A stretch of 40,768 nt of DNA from NCBI RefSeq assembly GCF_000765215.1, contig NZ_JPJE01000070.1, positions 1-40,768 on the forward strand, in the 5' to 3' direction. The stretch is from Eubacterium sp. ER2 (lineage in GTDB: Bacteria > Bacillota > Clostridia > Lachnospirales > Lachnospiraceae). Below, piece by piece: positions 33,400 to 40,667 of the stretch. The translations under genes and the position numbers were made by a program. The notes under the pieces are model-generated. The model did no database searches and was not told the origin of the DNA. It worked only from the letters and a program-made list of their open reading frames with translations. Numbering within the stretch: the stretch's first letter is position 1; the number at the start of each line of letters is the position of its first letter.

Positions 33400-34935
33400 T
33401 TACAGAAGCCCGCGGCTCTCGAGGAATTCCTCCGCCACGTCCCTTGGCTCCCTGCCCTCTGTCTCCACTGCGTAGTTCATGGCAGCCATGTCGCTGTCCG
33501 TAATAATCCCGGTCACCTTTTCAAATACCTGCTCCAGCTCCGGGTGCTCCTCCAGTACCTGGCTGCGGACCACATTGCCGCACATGTAGGAGGGATAGAA
33601 CTGCTTATCGTCCTCCAGCACAGTCACGTCCGAAGCGGAGAGCTGGCCGTCCGTGGTGAAGATCACCATGACATCGATCTGCCCCTGGTCTATGGCCTGG
33701 TATTTCAGCCCGATATCCATGTCCATGGTCTCCCTGAAATGGAACCCGTAGGTGTCACAGAGGGCGTCGTAACCGTCCTCCCGCTCAAAGAAATCGTACT
33801 CCGCCCCGAACACAAGCTGATCAGACACCGCGGCAAGATCCGAGTATGTCTTCAGGTCATACTGCTCCGCGATCTCCCGGCGGACCACCAGGCCGTAGGT
33901 GTTGTTGAACCCGTACATGCCGGTCCACTCCATAGAGAGCTCCTCATTGTAATACTTCTGCAGACTGTCAAAGAGATCCTCTGTGTACAGTCCATCCTCT
34001 TTCATGACCATGTTCCAGGCGGTGCCGGTGTACTCCGGGTACATGTCAAACTCTCCGCTCTCCATGGCCGGCTCTATATTGGAAGTGCCGCCGCCCACAC
34101 CCTGGGTCAGCTCTACATTCAGGTCCGTGTCCTTCTCTATGAGAATATCCAGCATCTCTCCCAGCACATACTGCTCGGTCATGGGCTTTGTCGCAATGCG
34201 GATCGTATCCTGGGTCTGCCTTCCAGACAGCGTGGCGATAAGCAGGCAGGCACAGAGAACCAGAGCGGCCGCGCCCAGCGCCCGGTTGGTCTTCCTGGCC
34301 CTGGCGCTGCGCTTCCGCAGCCTCTTCTCTACAAATCCCAGAAGGGAATCCACCAGAAGCGCCAACAGGGCGATGAGCAGACTCCCCGCCATGGTCATGG
34401 CGCTGTTGTTAGTGGTAATGCCCCGGTAAATGGCAACGCCCAGGCCGCCGGCTCCAATAAAGGAGGCGATACCTGCAAGGGCAATGGTCATGGTCACCAT
34501 GCTGCGGATGCCGGACATGATCACCGGCATGGCAAGGGGCAGCCGAACCTTCAGGAGAATCTGCATCCGGGTGCTGCCCATGCCTTTAGCCGCCTCCAGG
34601 ATTGCCGGATCCACGTTCGCTATACCCGTGTGGGTGTTCCGCACCATGGGAAGGAGGGCATACACCGTGAGGGCGATGACAGCCGTGGCATCCCCCACTC
34701 CGGAAAAGGGAATAAGAAATCCCAGCATGGAGATGGAGGGAATCGTGTAGAGAAAATTGATGACCGCCAGGGCGGGCTTTGCCGACCTGTCAAACTCGCT
34801 GATCAGAATTCCCATAAGGCCGCCCAGCAGGACAGCGATCAGAATGGCTGTCAGGGAAATCCCCAGATGCTCTCCCAGGAGCCCCAGGAAGAAATCCCTT
34901 CTTTCTATTAACAGTGTGATCATCTCTCTTAGCAT
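33400..34935 (-). CDS. ABC transporter permease fused to substrate-binding protein (OpuC/EgtU type)
   Basis: The 511-residue protein joins a permease domain (about 1-215, five or six helices, with EAAKGMGSTRMQILLKVRLPLAMPVIMSGIR as the coupling loop) to an extracytoplasmic OpuAC-type binding domain (about 240-511). The latter has MYPEYTGTAWN, GFNNTYGLVVR and MDMDIGLKYQAIDQGQ. Fusions of this kind are known for glycine betaine or choline systems and for EgtU, the ergothioneine importer. The sequence alone does not let me choose among them. The start overlaps the preceding redox gene by 7 bp. No separate binding protein is needed. Confidence 0.88.
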   Translation of the reverse strand: MLREMITLLIERRDFFLGLLGEHLGISLTAILIAVLLGGLMGILISEFDRSAKPALAVINFLYTIPSISMLGFLIPFSGVGDATAVIALTVYALLPMVRNTHTGIANVDPAILEAAKGMGSTRMQILLKVRLPLAMPVIMSGIRSMVTMTIALAGIASFIGAGGLGVAIYRGITTNNSAMTMAGSLLIALLALLVDSLLGFVEKRLRKRSARARKTNRALGAAALVLCACLLIATLSGRQTQDTIRIATKPMTEQYVLGEMLDILIEKDTDLNVELTQGVGGGTSNIEPAMESGEFDMYPEYTGTAWNMVMKEDGLYTEDLFDSLQKYYNEELSMEWTGMYGFNNTYGLVVRREIAEQYDLKTYSDLAAVSDQLVFGAEYDFFEREDGYDALCDTYGFHFRETMDMDIGLKYQAIDQGQIDVMVIFTTDGQLSASDVTVLEDDKQFYPSYMCGNVVRSQVLEEHPELEQVFEKVTGIITDSDMAAMNYAVETEGREPRDVAEEFLESRGLL

Positions 34936-35606
34936 GCTCTCTCTCCTCTCCTTACAATGGCGCTCACAGGGCAGTTTTCCTGGCAGAGCCCGCAGTGCAG
35001 GCAGTTTTCCTGGCGGATCACATAGGGAGCACCGCTGTCCCCAGAAGCTTCCCGCCGCTCTTTACAGCGGTCCTCATGGCAGTCTGTACGCCGGTCTATA
35101 CATTTCTGGGGGCAGCTTCGGCTGCATTTACCGCATCCGATGCAGGCCTCCGTGATGAGAAATCCTTTCTCCCTCGGGGCCTCCTCCCCCAGGACAAAGG
35201 ACCATCTCTGAATGGGAGATTTTCCCAGATCAAAGAACTCCATCTGTCCCCCGTCCAGACAGAAGGGCTCCAGTATATATCTGCTGTCCCCCGGGTAGAC
35301 GTCATTCATCACCGGGTTCTCCTCAAAAATGCGGTCGATCCACTTTTTCTGTTCCGGCACCTTCCACGCCTTTCCCTCCAGACGCACCATCTGGAAGTCC
35401 CGGTTCATGCCGGTCACCGCCACATAGCCTCCTTCTGTCAGCTCCCGGTAGAAGTCCTTTCCCCGGGCCGTACAGAAATACAGCCGTCCCTCTTCCACCA
35501 GCATGACGTCGATGATGCGGGCCCTTGGCCTGCCGTTTTCATCTGTGGTGGCAAATGTCACATCCTTTACCTCTCTCAAAATCTGCAGAAAATCCTGTGC
35601 GTTCAT
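34929..35606 (-). CDS. PNPOx-like flavin-binding domain fused to 2x[4Fe-4S] ferredoxin
   Basis: The 225-residue protein has an N-terminal pyridoxamine-5'-phosphate-oxidase-like split barrel (about 1-140: VTFATTDENGRPRARIIDVM, GRLYFCTARGKDFY), a fold that binds FMN, F420 or haem. Its C-terminal bacterial ferredoxin has clusters CIGCGKCSRSCP and CLHCGLCQENCP; the two CxxCxxCxxxCP motifs are complete but separated by an insert of about 40 residues, longer than in small ferredoxins. The ATG at 35606 is chosen because GGAGG is 8 nt upstream. It lies in an operon between a ferredoxin-nitroreductase and a transporter and may pass electrons to the imported substrate or to the nitroreductase. Confidence 0.86.
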   Translation of the reverse strand: MNAQDFLQILREVKDVTFATTDENGRPRARIIDVMLVEEGRLYFCTARGKDFYRELTEGGYVAVTGMNRDFQMVRLEGKAWKVPEQKKWIDRIFEENPVMNDVYPGDSRYILEPFCLDGGQMEFFDLGKSPIQRWSFVLGEEAPREKGFLITEACIGCGKCSRSCPQKCIDRRTDCHEDRCKERREASGDSGAPYVIRQENCLHCGLCQENCPVSAIVRRGERAC

Positions 35607-35619
35607 GATATTCTCCTCC

Positions 35620-35667
35620 AAAATGTATTCTAAAATGTATTCTGAAATGCGCTCTAAAATGCCGGCC
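35620..35667. repeat. four imperfect 12-bp tandem repeats between two redox genes
   Basis: On plus the units are AAAATGTATTCT (35620-35631), AAAATGTATTCT (35632-35643), GAAATGCGCTCT (35644-35655) and AAAATGCCGGCC (35656-35667). The repeat encodes Ile-Leu/Ser-Glu-Tyr/Arg units in the frame of the downstream gene and contains the stop codon of the nitroreductase. Its last unit abuts the ribosome binding site of the PNPOx-like gene. Confidence 0.85.
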
Positions 35668-36508
35668 GGTGTATCCGTCCCGGATCCACGGTCTTCTGTA
35701 CGCCTCTCTTATAGGAAATCTCAGGATAGCCAAACCCTATGAACATCCCTGTATAGTGATCCTCGGGTATCTCCAGCATGGCCATGATCCGGGGCATCCT
35801 CTTAAGGGCTGCCAGAGGAAAGGTCAGCATCACGGCCCCCAGCCCCCTGGAGGCGCAGAGCAGCTCAAAATAGGTTCCTGCCACCAGCACGTCCTGCACT
35901 GGCTCCCCCTTTCCCAAAGGGGCGTGGGGAATGAGAAGGTGCGGCGCTCCACAAAAAAGCATATCCGGCCGAACGGTCTGTCGCCACCGCTTCATGTCCT
36001 CGTAGGACGCCCGGTCAAAGCCCTCCGGGTAAATGCCCTGCCCGGCCAGAGTCTCCATCTCACGGAAAGCCATGCTCCGCAGCCGCTTCATCCGCTCCTT
36101 GTCGTCGATCAGCGTGAACTCCACCTGCTGCTTGTTGCCCCCGTTGGGGGCATTTGCCAGCCGGCCGATCATGTCCCGGATGACGCCGGGATCCACATTC
36201 CGATCGTGGTAGCGCCTGCCGGAGTGCCTGTTGGCGATCAACGCGTCCAGCACCGGCGCCGCATCGGCAGCCTTCACCGGGGAGAGACTGTCCTCTGGCC
36301 GGTGCTCGAAAATGGAGAGGGCCCCCGCCGGGCAGACTGCCAGGCAGTGCTCACATTTCCAGCAGCCCTTCCAGCCGAATTCCTCAAACTCCGCCATTTG
36401 CACCTTTCCCTCCCCGTCCAGGGAGAGAATGCCTCCCGGGCAGACCCGGGTGCACAGCCCGCAGCCCATACATGTATTTCTATCCACCTGAAATCCTGTT
36501 TTATTCAT
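35654..36508 (-). CDS. ferredoxin-nitroreductase fusion protein
   Basis: The 284-residue protein has an N-terminal 2x[4Fe-4S] ferredoxin (CMGCGLCTRVCP and CWKCEHCLAVCP, about 10-60) and a C-terminal FMN-dependent nitroreductase fold (about 80-284: LIANRHSGRRYHDRNVD, ANAPNGGNKQQVEFTLID, LLCASRGLGAVMLTFPL). Such fusions take electrons from Fe-S clusters rather than from NAD(P)H directly. The ATG at 36508 has GGAG 11 nt upstream and gives the usual family start; the longer frame upstream runs through the promoter. It heads the operon with the PNPOx-ferredoxin and ABC genes. Its promoter carries the presumed HxlR operator (36591-36617). Confidence 0.88.
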   Translation of the reverse strand: MNKTGFQVDRNTCMGCGLCTRVCPGGILSLDGEGKVQMAEFEEFGWKGCWKCEHCLAVCPAGALSIFEHRPEDSLSPVKAADAAPVLDALIANRHSGRRYHDRNVDPGVIRDMIGRLANAPNGGNKQQVEFTLIDDKERMKRLRSMAFREMETLAGQGIYPEGFDRASYEDMKRWRQTVRPDMLFCGAPHLLIPHAPLGKGEPVQDVLVAGTYFELLCASRGLGAVMLTFPLAALKRMPRIMAMLEIPEDHYTGMFIGFGYPEISYKRGVQKTVDPGRIHRPAF

Positions 36509-36563
36509 GCTATGTTCATCTCCGCTTCTTTTCCGGCATTTCTGTCCTCCCTTTTCTGTGTTT

Positions 36564-36617
36564 ATTTTATGAGCGGAGGTGCCCAGGCACAAGTACGCAC
36601 TTTTTTGTGCCGTAGTT
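36564..36617 (-). promoter_or_regulatory. promoter and HxlR-type operator of the nitroreductase operon
   Basis: On minus TTGTGC (36587-36592) and TAAAAT (36564-36569) are 17 nt apart. The plus strand at 36591-36617 reads AAGTACGCAC-N6-GTGCCGTAGTT, nearly the same as the site at 37950-37976 by the HxlR gene. In both places the AA of the site overlaps the -35 by two bases. Confidence 0.7.
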
Positions 36618-36618
36618 A

Positions 36619-36655
36619 CCTGGCGGTAACCTCCGCCGCCAGGCCGTCTTTTTTT
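36619..36655 (+). other. terminator-like hairpin oriented for the plus strand
   Basis: CCTGGCGG, a 9-nt loop and CCGCCAGG (36619-36643) are followed by CCGTC and TTTTTTT on plus. There is no plus-strand gene for it to serve within about 4 kb, so its role is unclear. Confidence 0.5.
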
Positions 36656-36664
36656 GAGCAACAG

Positions 36665-36706
36665 AAAAAGACCCCATGCCGCCTGTATAAGCGACATAGA
36701 GTCTTT
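36665..36706 (-). terminator. terminator of the two-flavoprotein operon
   Basis: On minus AAAGAC...GTCTTT closes an imperfect stem of about 14 bp (36667-36706), followed by TTTTTC. It is 29 nt past the stop at 36735 and separates the flavoproteins from the nitroreductase promoter. Confidence 0.75.
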
Positions 36707-36734
36707 AAAATCCTGTGAAATCATGCATGCGAAA

Positions 36735-37286
36735 TTACCGGATAGACTTCCCCAGCTCGTAGGCCTCCTGAAGCTCCGGCTTCCCGTCGATATCTCCCAC
36801 ATCGCCGTTTCCGCCGGCCAGGACATGGCCCAGGTTCTCCCATCTCAGGTGCTCCATCAGATGGTCGTAGTAGAGAAGGACATCCTCAAATCCATTGCCC
36901 TCCGCGGCCATCAGAAGGGCGGAGGATCTGTCATGCCCTCTGAGGAGATTGCCGTCCCCCTCCTCCAGGGCAAACAGACGGTCAATGGCAGTCCGGATCT
37001 GGCCGCTCATGTTCCAGTAGTAAAGGGGCGTGGCAAAGATCACCACGTCGCACTCCCGCACCGCCGGGTAGATCTGCTCCATGTCGTCCTTCTGGACACA
37101 GGGACATTCCCTGCTGCTGTGGCCTCCAAAGCAGCCCTTGCATCCGTGGATATTCATGCTGTCCAGGAAGAATTCTGTCACTGTGTTGCCCGCGCTCTTC
37201 GCCCCCTCTGTAAAGGACTTTACAAGAGCTGATGTATTCCCCTTTTTCCGGGGACTTCCGTTTAAGATCACAATCTTCTTAGCCAT
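36735..37286 (-). CDS. flavodoxin-family NAD(P)H-dependent reductase (second of pair)
   Basis: The 183-residue protein has the flavodoxin-like fold of NADPH-dependent FMN reductases and iron-sulfur flavoproteins. The FMN phosphate loop is GSPRKKGNTSALV, a Cys cluster follows (HGCKGCFGGHSSRECPC) and the flavin-edge motif is PLYYWNMSGQIRTAIDRL. It is 29 bp downstream of the related gene at 37316-37861; AAAGGAG precedes the ATG. The two proteins differ in most residues outside the motifs, so this is not a recent duplication. Likely substrates are quinones, azo or nitro compounds, or free flavin. Confidence 0.88.
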   Translation of the reverse strand: MAKKIVILNGSPRKKGNTSALVKSFTEGAKSAGNTVTEFFLDSMNIHGCKGCFGGHSSRECPCVQKDDMEQIYPAVRECDVVIFATPLYYWNMSGQIRTAIDRLFALEEGDGNLLRGHDRSSALLMAAEGNGFEDVLLYYDHLMEHLRWENLGHVLAGGNGDVGDIDGKPELQEAYELGKSIR

Positions 37287-37315
37287 ATCTGTTCTCCTTT
37301 CCCTGATCGCCCCAT

Positions 37316-37861
37316 TTAAAACTTATCTGCCAGAGCTGCCGCCTGGGCACAGCCGTCGGTCTTTGTAATATCTCCCACATTCAGCACGCCGGGGACAAGC
37401 ACCTCGCCCACCATCTTCCATTTATTTAAGGCTGCGGTACGCTCCATGGGGATCCGCACGCCGTCCAGAACGGTCAGATCCTCCTCCTCGCAGCAGGCGA
37501 TGAGAGCGCACTCCTTTCCCGCGATATCCTTGCCGCCCACCACCAGGGAATAGATGCGGTCTATCACCGCCTTGATCTGTGACGGGATGGAGTACCAGTA
37601 AACCGGCATGGTAAATACCAGTCCGTCCGCCTCCAGGATAGCCGGGGCAATGGTGTTGAAGTCGTCGTCAAAAGTACAGGCCTTCCCTGTGCTGTAGCAT
37701 GTCTCGCAGGCATGGCAGCCGCCCAGCTTCATGGCAGCCGCGTCAAACCTTGTCACTGCGTATCCCTTTGCCTCGGCGGCTTTGATAAAGGCGTCTGTCA
37801 TGGCAAAGCTGTTTCCGTTTTTCCTGGGACTTCCTGTGATCACAACGATTTTTTTACTCAT
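37316..37861 (-). CDS. flavodoxin-family NAD(P)H-dependent reductase (first of pair)
   Basis: The 181-residue protein has the same architecture as its neighbour: GSPRKNGNSFAMTDAF at the flavin phosphate loop, the Cys motif GGCHACETCYSTGKAC, and PVYWYSIPSQIKAVIDRIY. Such enzymes reduce quinones and related electrophiles. It is divergent from the HxlR-type regulator and its promoter shares 100 bp with it, an arrangement typical for redox-sensing HxlR/YodB-like repressors and their target reductases. GAGGAGAG precedes the ATG. Confidence 0.9.
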   Translation of the reverse strand: MSKKIVVITGSPRKNGNSFAMTDAFIKAAEAKGYAVTRFDAAAMKLGGCHACETCYSTGKACTFDDDFNTIAPAILEADGLVFTMPVYWYSIPSQIKAVIDRIYSLVVGGKDIAGKECALIACCEEEDLTVLDGVRIPMERTAALNKWKMVGEVLVPGVLNVGDITKTDGCAQAAALADKF

Positions 37862-37896
37862 AATCTATCTCTCCTCTTTTACTTATTTTGGCGGGA

Positions 37897-37995
37897 TTGA
37901 CATTCCCCGCTGCTGATATTACAATCATAGCAAGAATATGCCATAAAACAAGTACGCACATAAAAGTGCGATACTTACATCAAAGTATCATACTT
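37897..37995. promoter_or_regulatory. divergent promoters and operators of the HxlR regulator and flavoproteins
   Basis: For the regulator (plus) TTGACA (37897-37902) and TACAAT (37920-37925) are 17 nt apart. For the flavoproteins (minus) TTGTTT (37946-37951) and TATGAT (37924-37929) are 16 nt apart; the two -10 elements overlap. Two dyads follow: AAGTACGCAC-N6-GTGCGATACTT (37950-37976) and AAGTAT-C-ATACTT (37983-37995). They are likely HxlR binding sites. Confidence 0.75.
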
Positions 37996-38014
37996 ACCTT
38001 AAGGAGAGTGTAAA

Positions 38015-38347
38015 ATGGGCAAGAGATGCATTTCTAACGAAAACCTGAGCACTACCGGGTTCAGCTACACGCTGTCCCTCATCAACGGGAAATACAAGAT
38101 GACTATCCTCTACACACTGATGGAGTTCGGGGTAGTGAGATTTAATGAGATGAAAAAATATATCGGGGGAATTTCCTACAAGACTCTGAGCTCCACCTTA
38201 AAGGAACTGGAGGCGGACCAGCTGGTCCACAGGGAGGAGTATCCCCAGATCCCGCCCAAGGTGGAGTACAGCCTGACGGAGAGAGGGAAATCCCTGATCC
38301 CCATCCTGGACGGGATGTGCGAGTGGGGAGACAAAAACCGGCTTTAA
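38015..38347 (+). CDS. HxlR family transcriptional regulator
   Basis: The 110-residue winged-helix protein fits the HxlR/YodB/HypR family (GKYKMTILYTLMEFGVVRFNEMKKYIGGISYKTLSSTLKELEADQLV then VEYSLTERGKSLIPILDGMCEWG). A Cys is at position 5 and another near 102 (GMCEWG); redox-sensing members use an N-terminal Cys, so C5 could be the sensor, but this is inference. TTAAGGAG precedes the ATG. The C-terminal residues DKNRL and the stop codon lie within the terminator hairpin. It is divergent from two flavoprotein reductases and shares its operator motif with the nitroreductase promoter. Confidence 0.92.
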   Translation: MGKRCISNENLSTTGFSYTLSLINGKYKMTILYTLMEFGVVRFNEMKKYIGGISYKTLSSTLKELEADQLVHREEYPQIPPKVEYSLTERGKSLIPILDGMCEWGDKNRL

Positions 38348-38362
38348 AGGGCCGGTTTTTGT
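38331..38362 (+). terminator. HxlR gene terminator
   Basis: ACAAAAACCGGC and its exact complement form a 12-bp stem with an 8-nt loop. The stop codon of the gene is at the loop edge. The 3' arm itself supplies the T-run. Confidence 0.9.
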
Positions 38363-38462
38363 CTGGCAGTGCATGCTTCTGTCCGATTTCCGCTTCCGCA
38401 CTGCCTTCCCCTTTGACTCTATTCTATAACTGTAGGAAACACTATCAACTCTCCGCAAAAAT

Positions 38463-38495
38463 AAAGCCCGTAAACATCACATTTACGGGCTTTTT
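38463..38495 (-). terminator. tRNA-Asn terminator
   Basis: AAAGCCCGTAAA and TTTACGGGCTTT (38463-38492) make a strong stem with a short loop. On minus it is followed by ATTTTTG. T-runs on both sides allow bidirectional use, serving as a barrier between the HxlR gene and the tRNA. Confidence 0.85.
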
Positions 38496-38498
38496 AAG

Positions 38499-38571
38499 CT
38501 CCCCCTGTTGGACTCGAACCAACGACAACTCGGTTAACAGCCGAGTGCTCTACCGACTGAGCTAAGGAGGA
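38499..38571 (-). tRNA. tRNA-Asn (anticodon GTT)
   Basis: On minus TCCTCCT and AGGGGGA form the acceptor stem (one T-G pair), the anticodon loop is CTGTTAAC (anticodon GTT) and the T-arm reads GTTGGTTCGAGTCCAAC. CCA is not encoded. A terminator follows directly. I could not assign a good promoter upstream. Confidence 0.95.
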
Positions 38572-38717
38572 ATATTATAAGATTGTGTCGTCCTTATTAT
38601 CTCGACAACAAATATATTCTACATCAAACTCACAGGCATTTCAAGTAGTTTTAACTATTTCTTTCTTGTTTTCTAATGCATGTTCTAATGCACATCATAT
38701 CTCAGGTTCAGGATATC

Positions 38718-40163
38718 TCAGACGAAAGACTGGATTTTTTCCCAGTCAACAGAGTCCCTTATGTTGCAGAGCACAGTCCCTCTCTTTTCCGGATAACTGA
38801 TTTCCAGATAACCGTCATATACCCGGAAGCTCACAGCCTCTGTAGTAACGCCTGACAGCTCATATCCGGCCGGTTCGGGGAGGATTTCATACGTATGTAT
38901 CAGTCTTTCCACCTGCAGGCCGGAAAGATATTCGGTCAGCCCTTCTAAGTCCCTGACCTCCCGATCCTCCGTTTCATCTGTCATAAGCCATGCCTCAGAG
39001 AGGCTGTCCTCGCGGAGCCCTAAAACCTCCGCCGCAGGCGCTCTGTCTGTTGCAATGCTCATCTTCCCCATGGCAAGAACGCTCAGCGACATAACCGAAA
39101 ACAGCAGGCCGACTCCGAGCTTCTTTTTCCCTGTCGTTACAATGGCGCGCATGCGATAGCGCAGGGTCCGGGCCGAAGAAGAAAGGCATGTCGTAAAGCC
39201 GCGGCCTTCCCCGGCTGTCGCAAGAAGCAGCTCCGCGTATTTTTTCCGCCTGTCCCCATCGTACTTCTCCAGGACTATCTCGTCACAGGAAAGCTCCAGG
39301 TCATCCTGCGCTCTCCTGACAGCCGTCCACACAAGAGGGTGCAGCCAGCCCAGTGCTTTGCAGAATTCCAGGAAAAATCTAGTATGCGTGTCTTCCCGCT
39401 GCACATGGTGCAGCTCATGGCAGAAGATCATCTCAGCCTCCTCCGCCGTGTAGGGACGCTCCGGCAGATAGGTAGCTCCCTTCTTCTTTCTCAGACCTAT
39501 TGTAAGGGGCGTACCTATCAGGCTACTGTATCTCAGGTCAATGGATATATGTACATCGAGTTCACTTTTCATCTTCTCCCAGCTCTCAAGGATTGCCGGC
39601 TCCTCCACCGGACTTGAATTCCTTCTCAGGCTCATGGAAAACCACATGTGAGAAGCCATTTTCCACGCAAAAAGCACTAGGAAGCCCACTCCCCAGACAG
39701 CTATAAGCGCTCTCAGGGCCGTCCCCGGCACATACAGCACCGCCGTGGGAGGGCCCGGCCGCAGCAGATAAATCATATGGGGCTGATAAAACAGAAATAC
39801 AGGCACCAGCCAAAGAACTGCGCATGTCCTGGCCGTGTAGCGGCGCCTGAGAGCAGGCAGGAGAAACAGAAGCCCTGAAAAATAGAGACTCACAAAAACA
39901 AAGACATCCACAAACAGACAAAGGCAATACTCCAGACCATCAGAAATACCATAAGCGCATATGTAAATCAACGGAAACAAGGCTAACATGATTGGAAGCA
40001 CGATGGGGTCCATCCATACAACAGCCTTTTCTCTGTCTTCCATCCAGCCGACCGTTTTCCCATGCTCTGCACTCCAGGACTTCCGAAATCCGGCAGCCAG
40101 GATAGCCCCCAGGAAAACCGCCCAAAAAAACCGATATATGTACAAAATAGCCATATCAGACAT
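38718..40163 (-). CDS. BlaR1/MecR1-like M56 family membrane metallopeptidase
   Basis: The 481-residue protein has four membrane helices (about 8-25, 52-72, 80-105, 112-135 plus a further segment near 150-170) and a zinc protease motif HELHH at residues 249-253, with EDTHTRFFLEFCKALGWLHPLVW and LELSCDEIVLEKY following. A later helix (about 348-366) leads to a short C-terminal part of about 115 residues. It lacks the penicillin-binding (SxxK) sensor domain of true BlaR1. Such M56 proteins sense other envelope signals and cleave their BlaI-type partner. The ATG at 40163 lies 1 nt after the repressor's stop, with GGAGAG upstream. Confidence 0.9.
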   Translation of the reverse strand: MSDMAILYIYRFFWAVFLGAILAAGFRKSWSAEHGKTVGWMEDREKAVVWMDPIVLPIMLALFPLIYICAYGISDGLEYCLCLFVDVFVFVSLYFSGLLFLLPALRRRYTARTCAVLWLVPVFLFYQPHMIYLLRPGPPTAVLYVPGTALRALIAVWGVGFLVLFAWKMASHMWFSMSLRRNSSPVEEPAILESWEKMKSELDVHISIDLRYSSLIGTPLTIGLRKKKGATYLPERPYTAEEAEMIFCHELHHVQREDTHTRFFLEFCKALGWLHPLVWTAVRRAQDDLELSCDEIVLEKYDGDRRKKYAELLLATAGEGRGFTTCLSSSARTLRYRMRAIVTTGKKKLGVGLLFSVMSLSVLAMGKMSIATDRAPAAEVLGLREDSLSEAWLMTDETEDREVRDLEGLTEYLSGLQVERLIHTYEILPEPAGYELSGVTTEAVSFRVYDGYLEISYPEKRGTVLCNIRDSVDWEKIQSFV

Positions 40164-40164
40164 G

Positions 40165-40545
40165 TTACAGCTCTCCTTTCTCAAGAAGACGTCTCAGTTC
40201 CTCCAACTCCTCCTTCGTAACCCCGCTGTCACACAGCGCTGTGGCAAAAGAAGCCACTGAGCCGTGAAACAGTTTGTCAAGAAAAGACCTGCTCTCTGCC
40301 GCCAAATATTCCTTTTCCTGTACCAGCGGCTCATACAGGTTTGTACGCCCTTCCTTTTTTAAAGATAAAAAACCTTTTTCGCACAGGCGCGTCAGGAGAG
40401 TGAGAATAGTCGTTGGCGCCAGCGGATGAACGTCCTGCAGTGCTTCCTCAATGTACATCCTGGATACAGGCGCAGGACTCGCCCATATGATCTGCATAAT
40501 CTCCAGTTCGCTCTCCGGAAGGCGTTTGATTTCTCTCATTCTCAT
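40165..40545 (-). CDS. BlaI/MecI/CopY family repressor
   Basis: The 126-residue protein has the BlaI winged helix (RLPESELEIMQIIWASPAPVSRMYIEEAL, PTTILTLLTRLCEKGFLSLKKEGRTNLYEPLVQ) and a C-terminal dimerisation helix set. It is of normal length. GGAG precedes the ATG by 6 nt. With the M56 protease it forms a typical two-gene signalling pair that is released when the protease cuts the repressor. Its promoter contains two TTCTACA-type dyads, the family's known operator form (TACA/TGTA). No beta-lactamase or penicillin-binding protein gene is adjacent, so its regulon lies elsewhere. Confidence 0.92.
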   Translation of the reverse strand: MRMREIKRLPESELEIMQIIWASPAPVSRMYIEEALQDVHPLAPTTILTLLTRLCEKGFLSLKKEGRTNLYEPLVQEKEYLAAESRSFLDKLFHGSVASFATALCDSGVTKEELEELRRLLEKGEL

Positions 40546-40582
40546 TGTGTGCTCCTTTTTGACTTCTCAACTTCCATTTTTG

Positions 40583-40629
40583 TTCTACATCTGTAGAAAT
40601 ATTATATTCTACAAACGTAGAAAAGTCAA
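40583..40629 (-). promoter_or_regulatory. BlaI-type promoter with two operators
   Basis: On minus TTGACT (40624-40629) and TATAAT (40601-40606) are 17 nt apart. One dyad, TTCTACA-AA-CGTAGAA (40607-40622), fills the spacer; a second, TTCTACA-TC-TGTAGAA (40583-40598), covers the start region. Their centres are 24 bp apart. This is tight autorepression geometry. Confidence 0.85.
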
Positions 40630-40630
40630 T

Positions 40631-40667
40631 AAAAAAAACAGAATGAGCCTTTAACGACTTCATTCTG
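40631..40667 (-). terminator. terminator of a gene upstream of the window
   Basis: On minus CAGAATGA and TCATTCTG (40639-40667) form a stem followed by TTTTTTTT (40631-40638). It ends whatever minus-strand transcript enters from beyond 40768. I see no identifiable gene in 40668-40768. Confidence 0.8.

Noticed and set aside
33163-34911. 582-codon plus-strand open frame opposite the permease/binding-protein gene
   Set aside because: Composition (Leu, His, Gln and Gly rich without motifs) is that of an antisense shadow in GC-rich DNA; the minus frame has clear domains and overlaps its operon neighbours.
38015-38347. HxlR gene as a possible horizontally acquired element
   Set aside because: GC content and codon use match the neighbours; no mobile element ends are visible.
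38671-38692. Short direct repeat TTCTAATGCA twice, 12 bp apart
   Set aside because: Only 10 bp in AT-rich intergenic DNA downstream of a gene end, with no promoter next to it; too weak to interpret.
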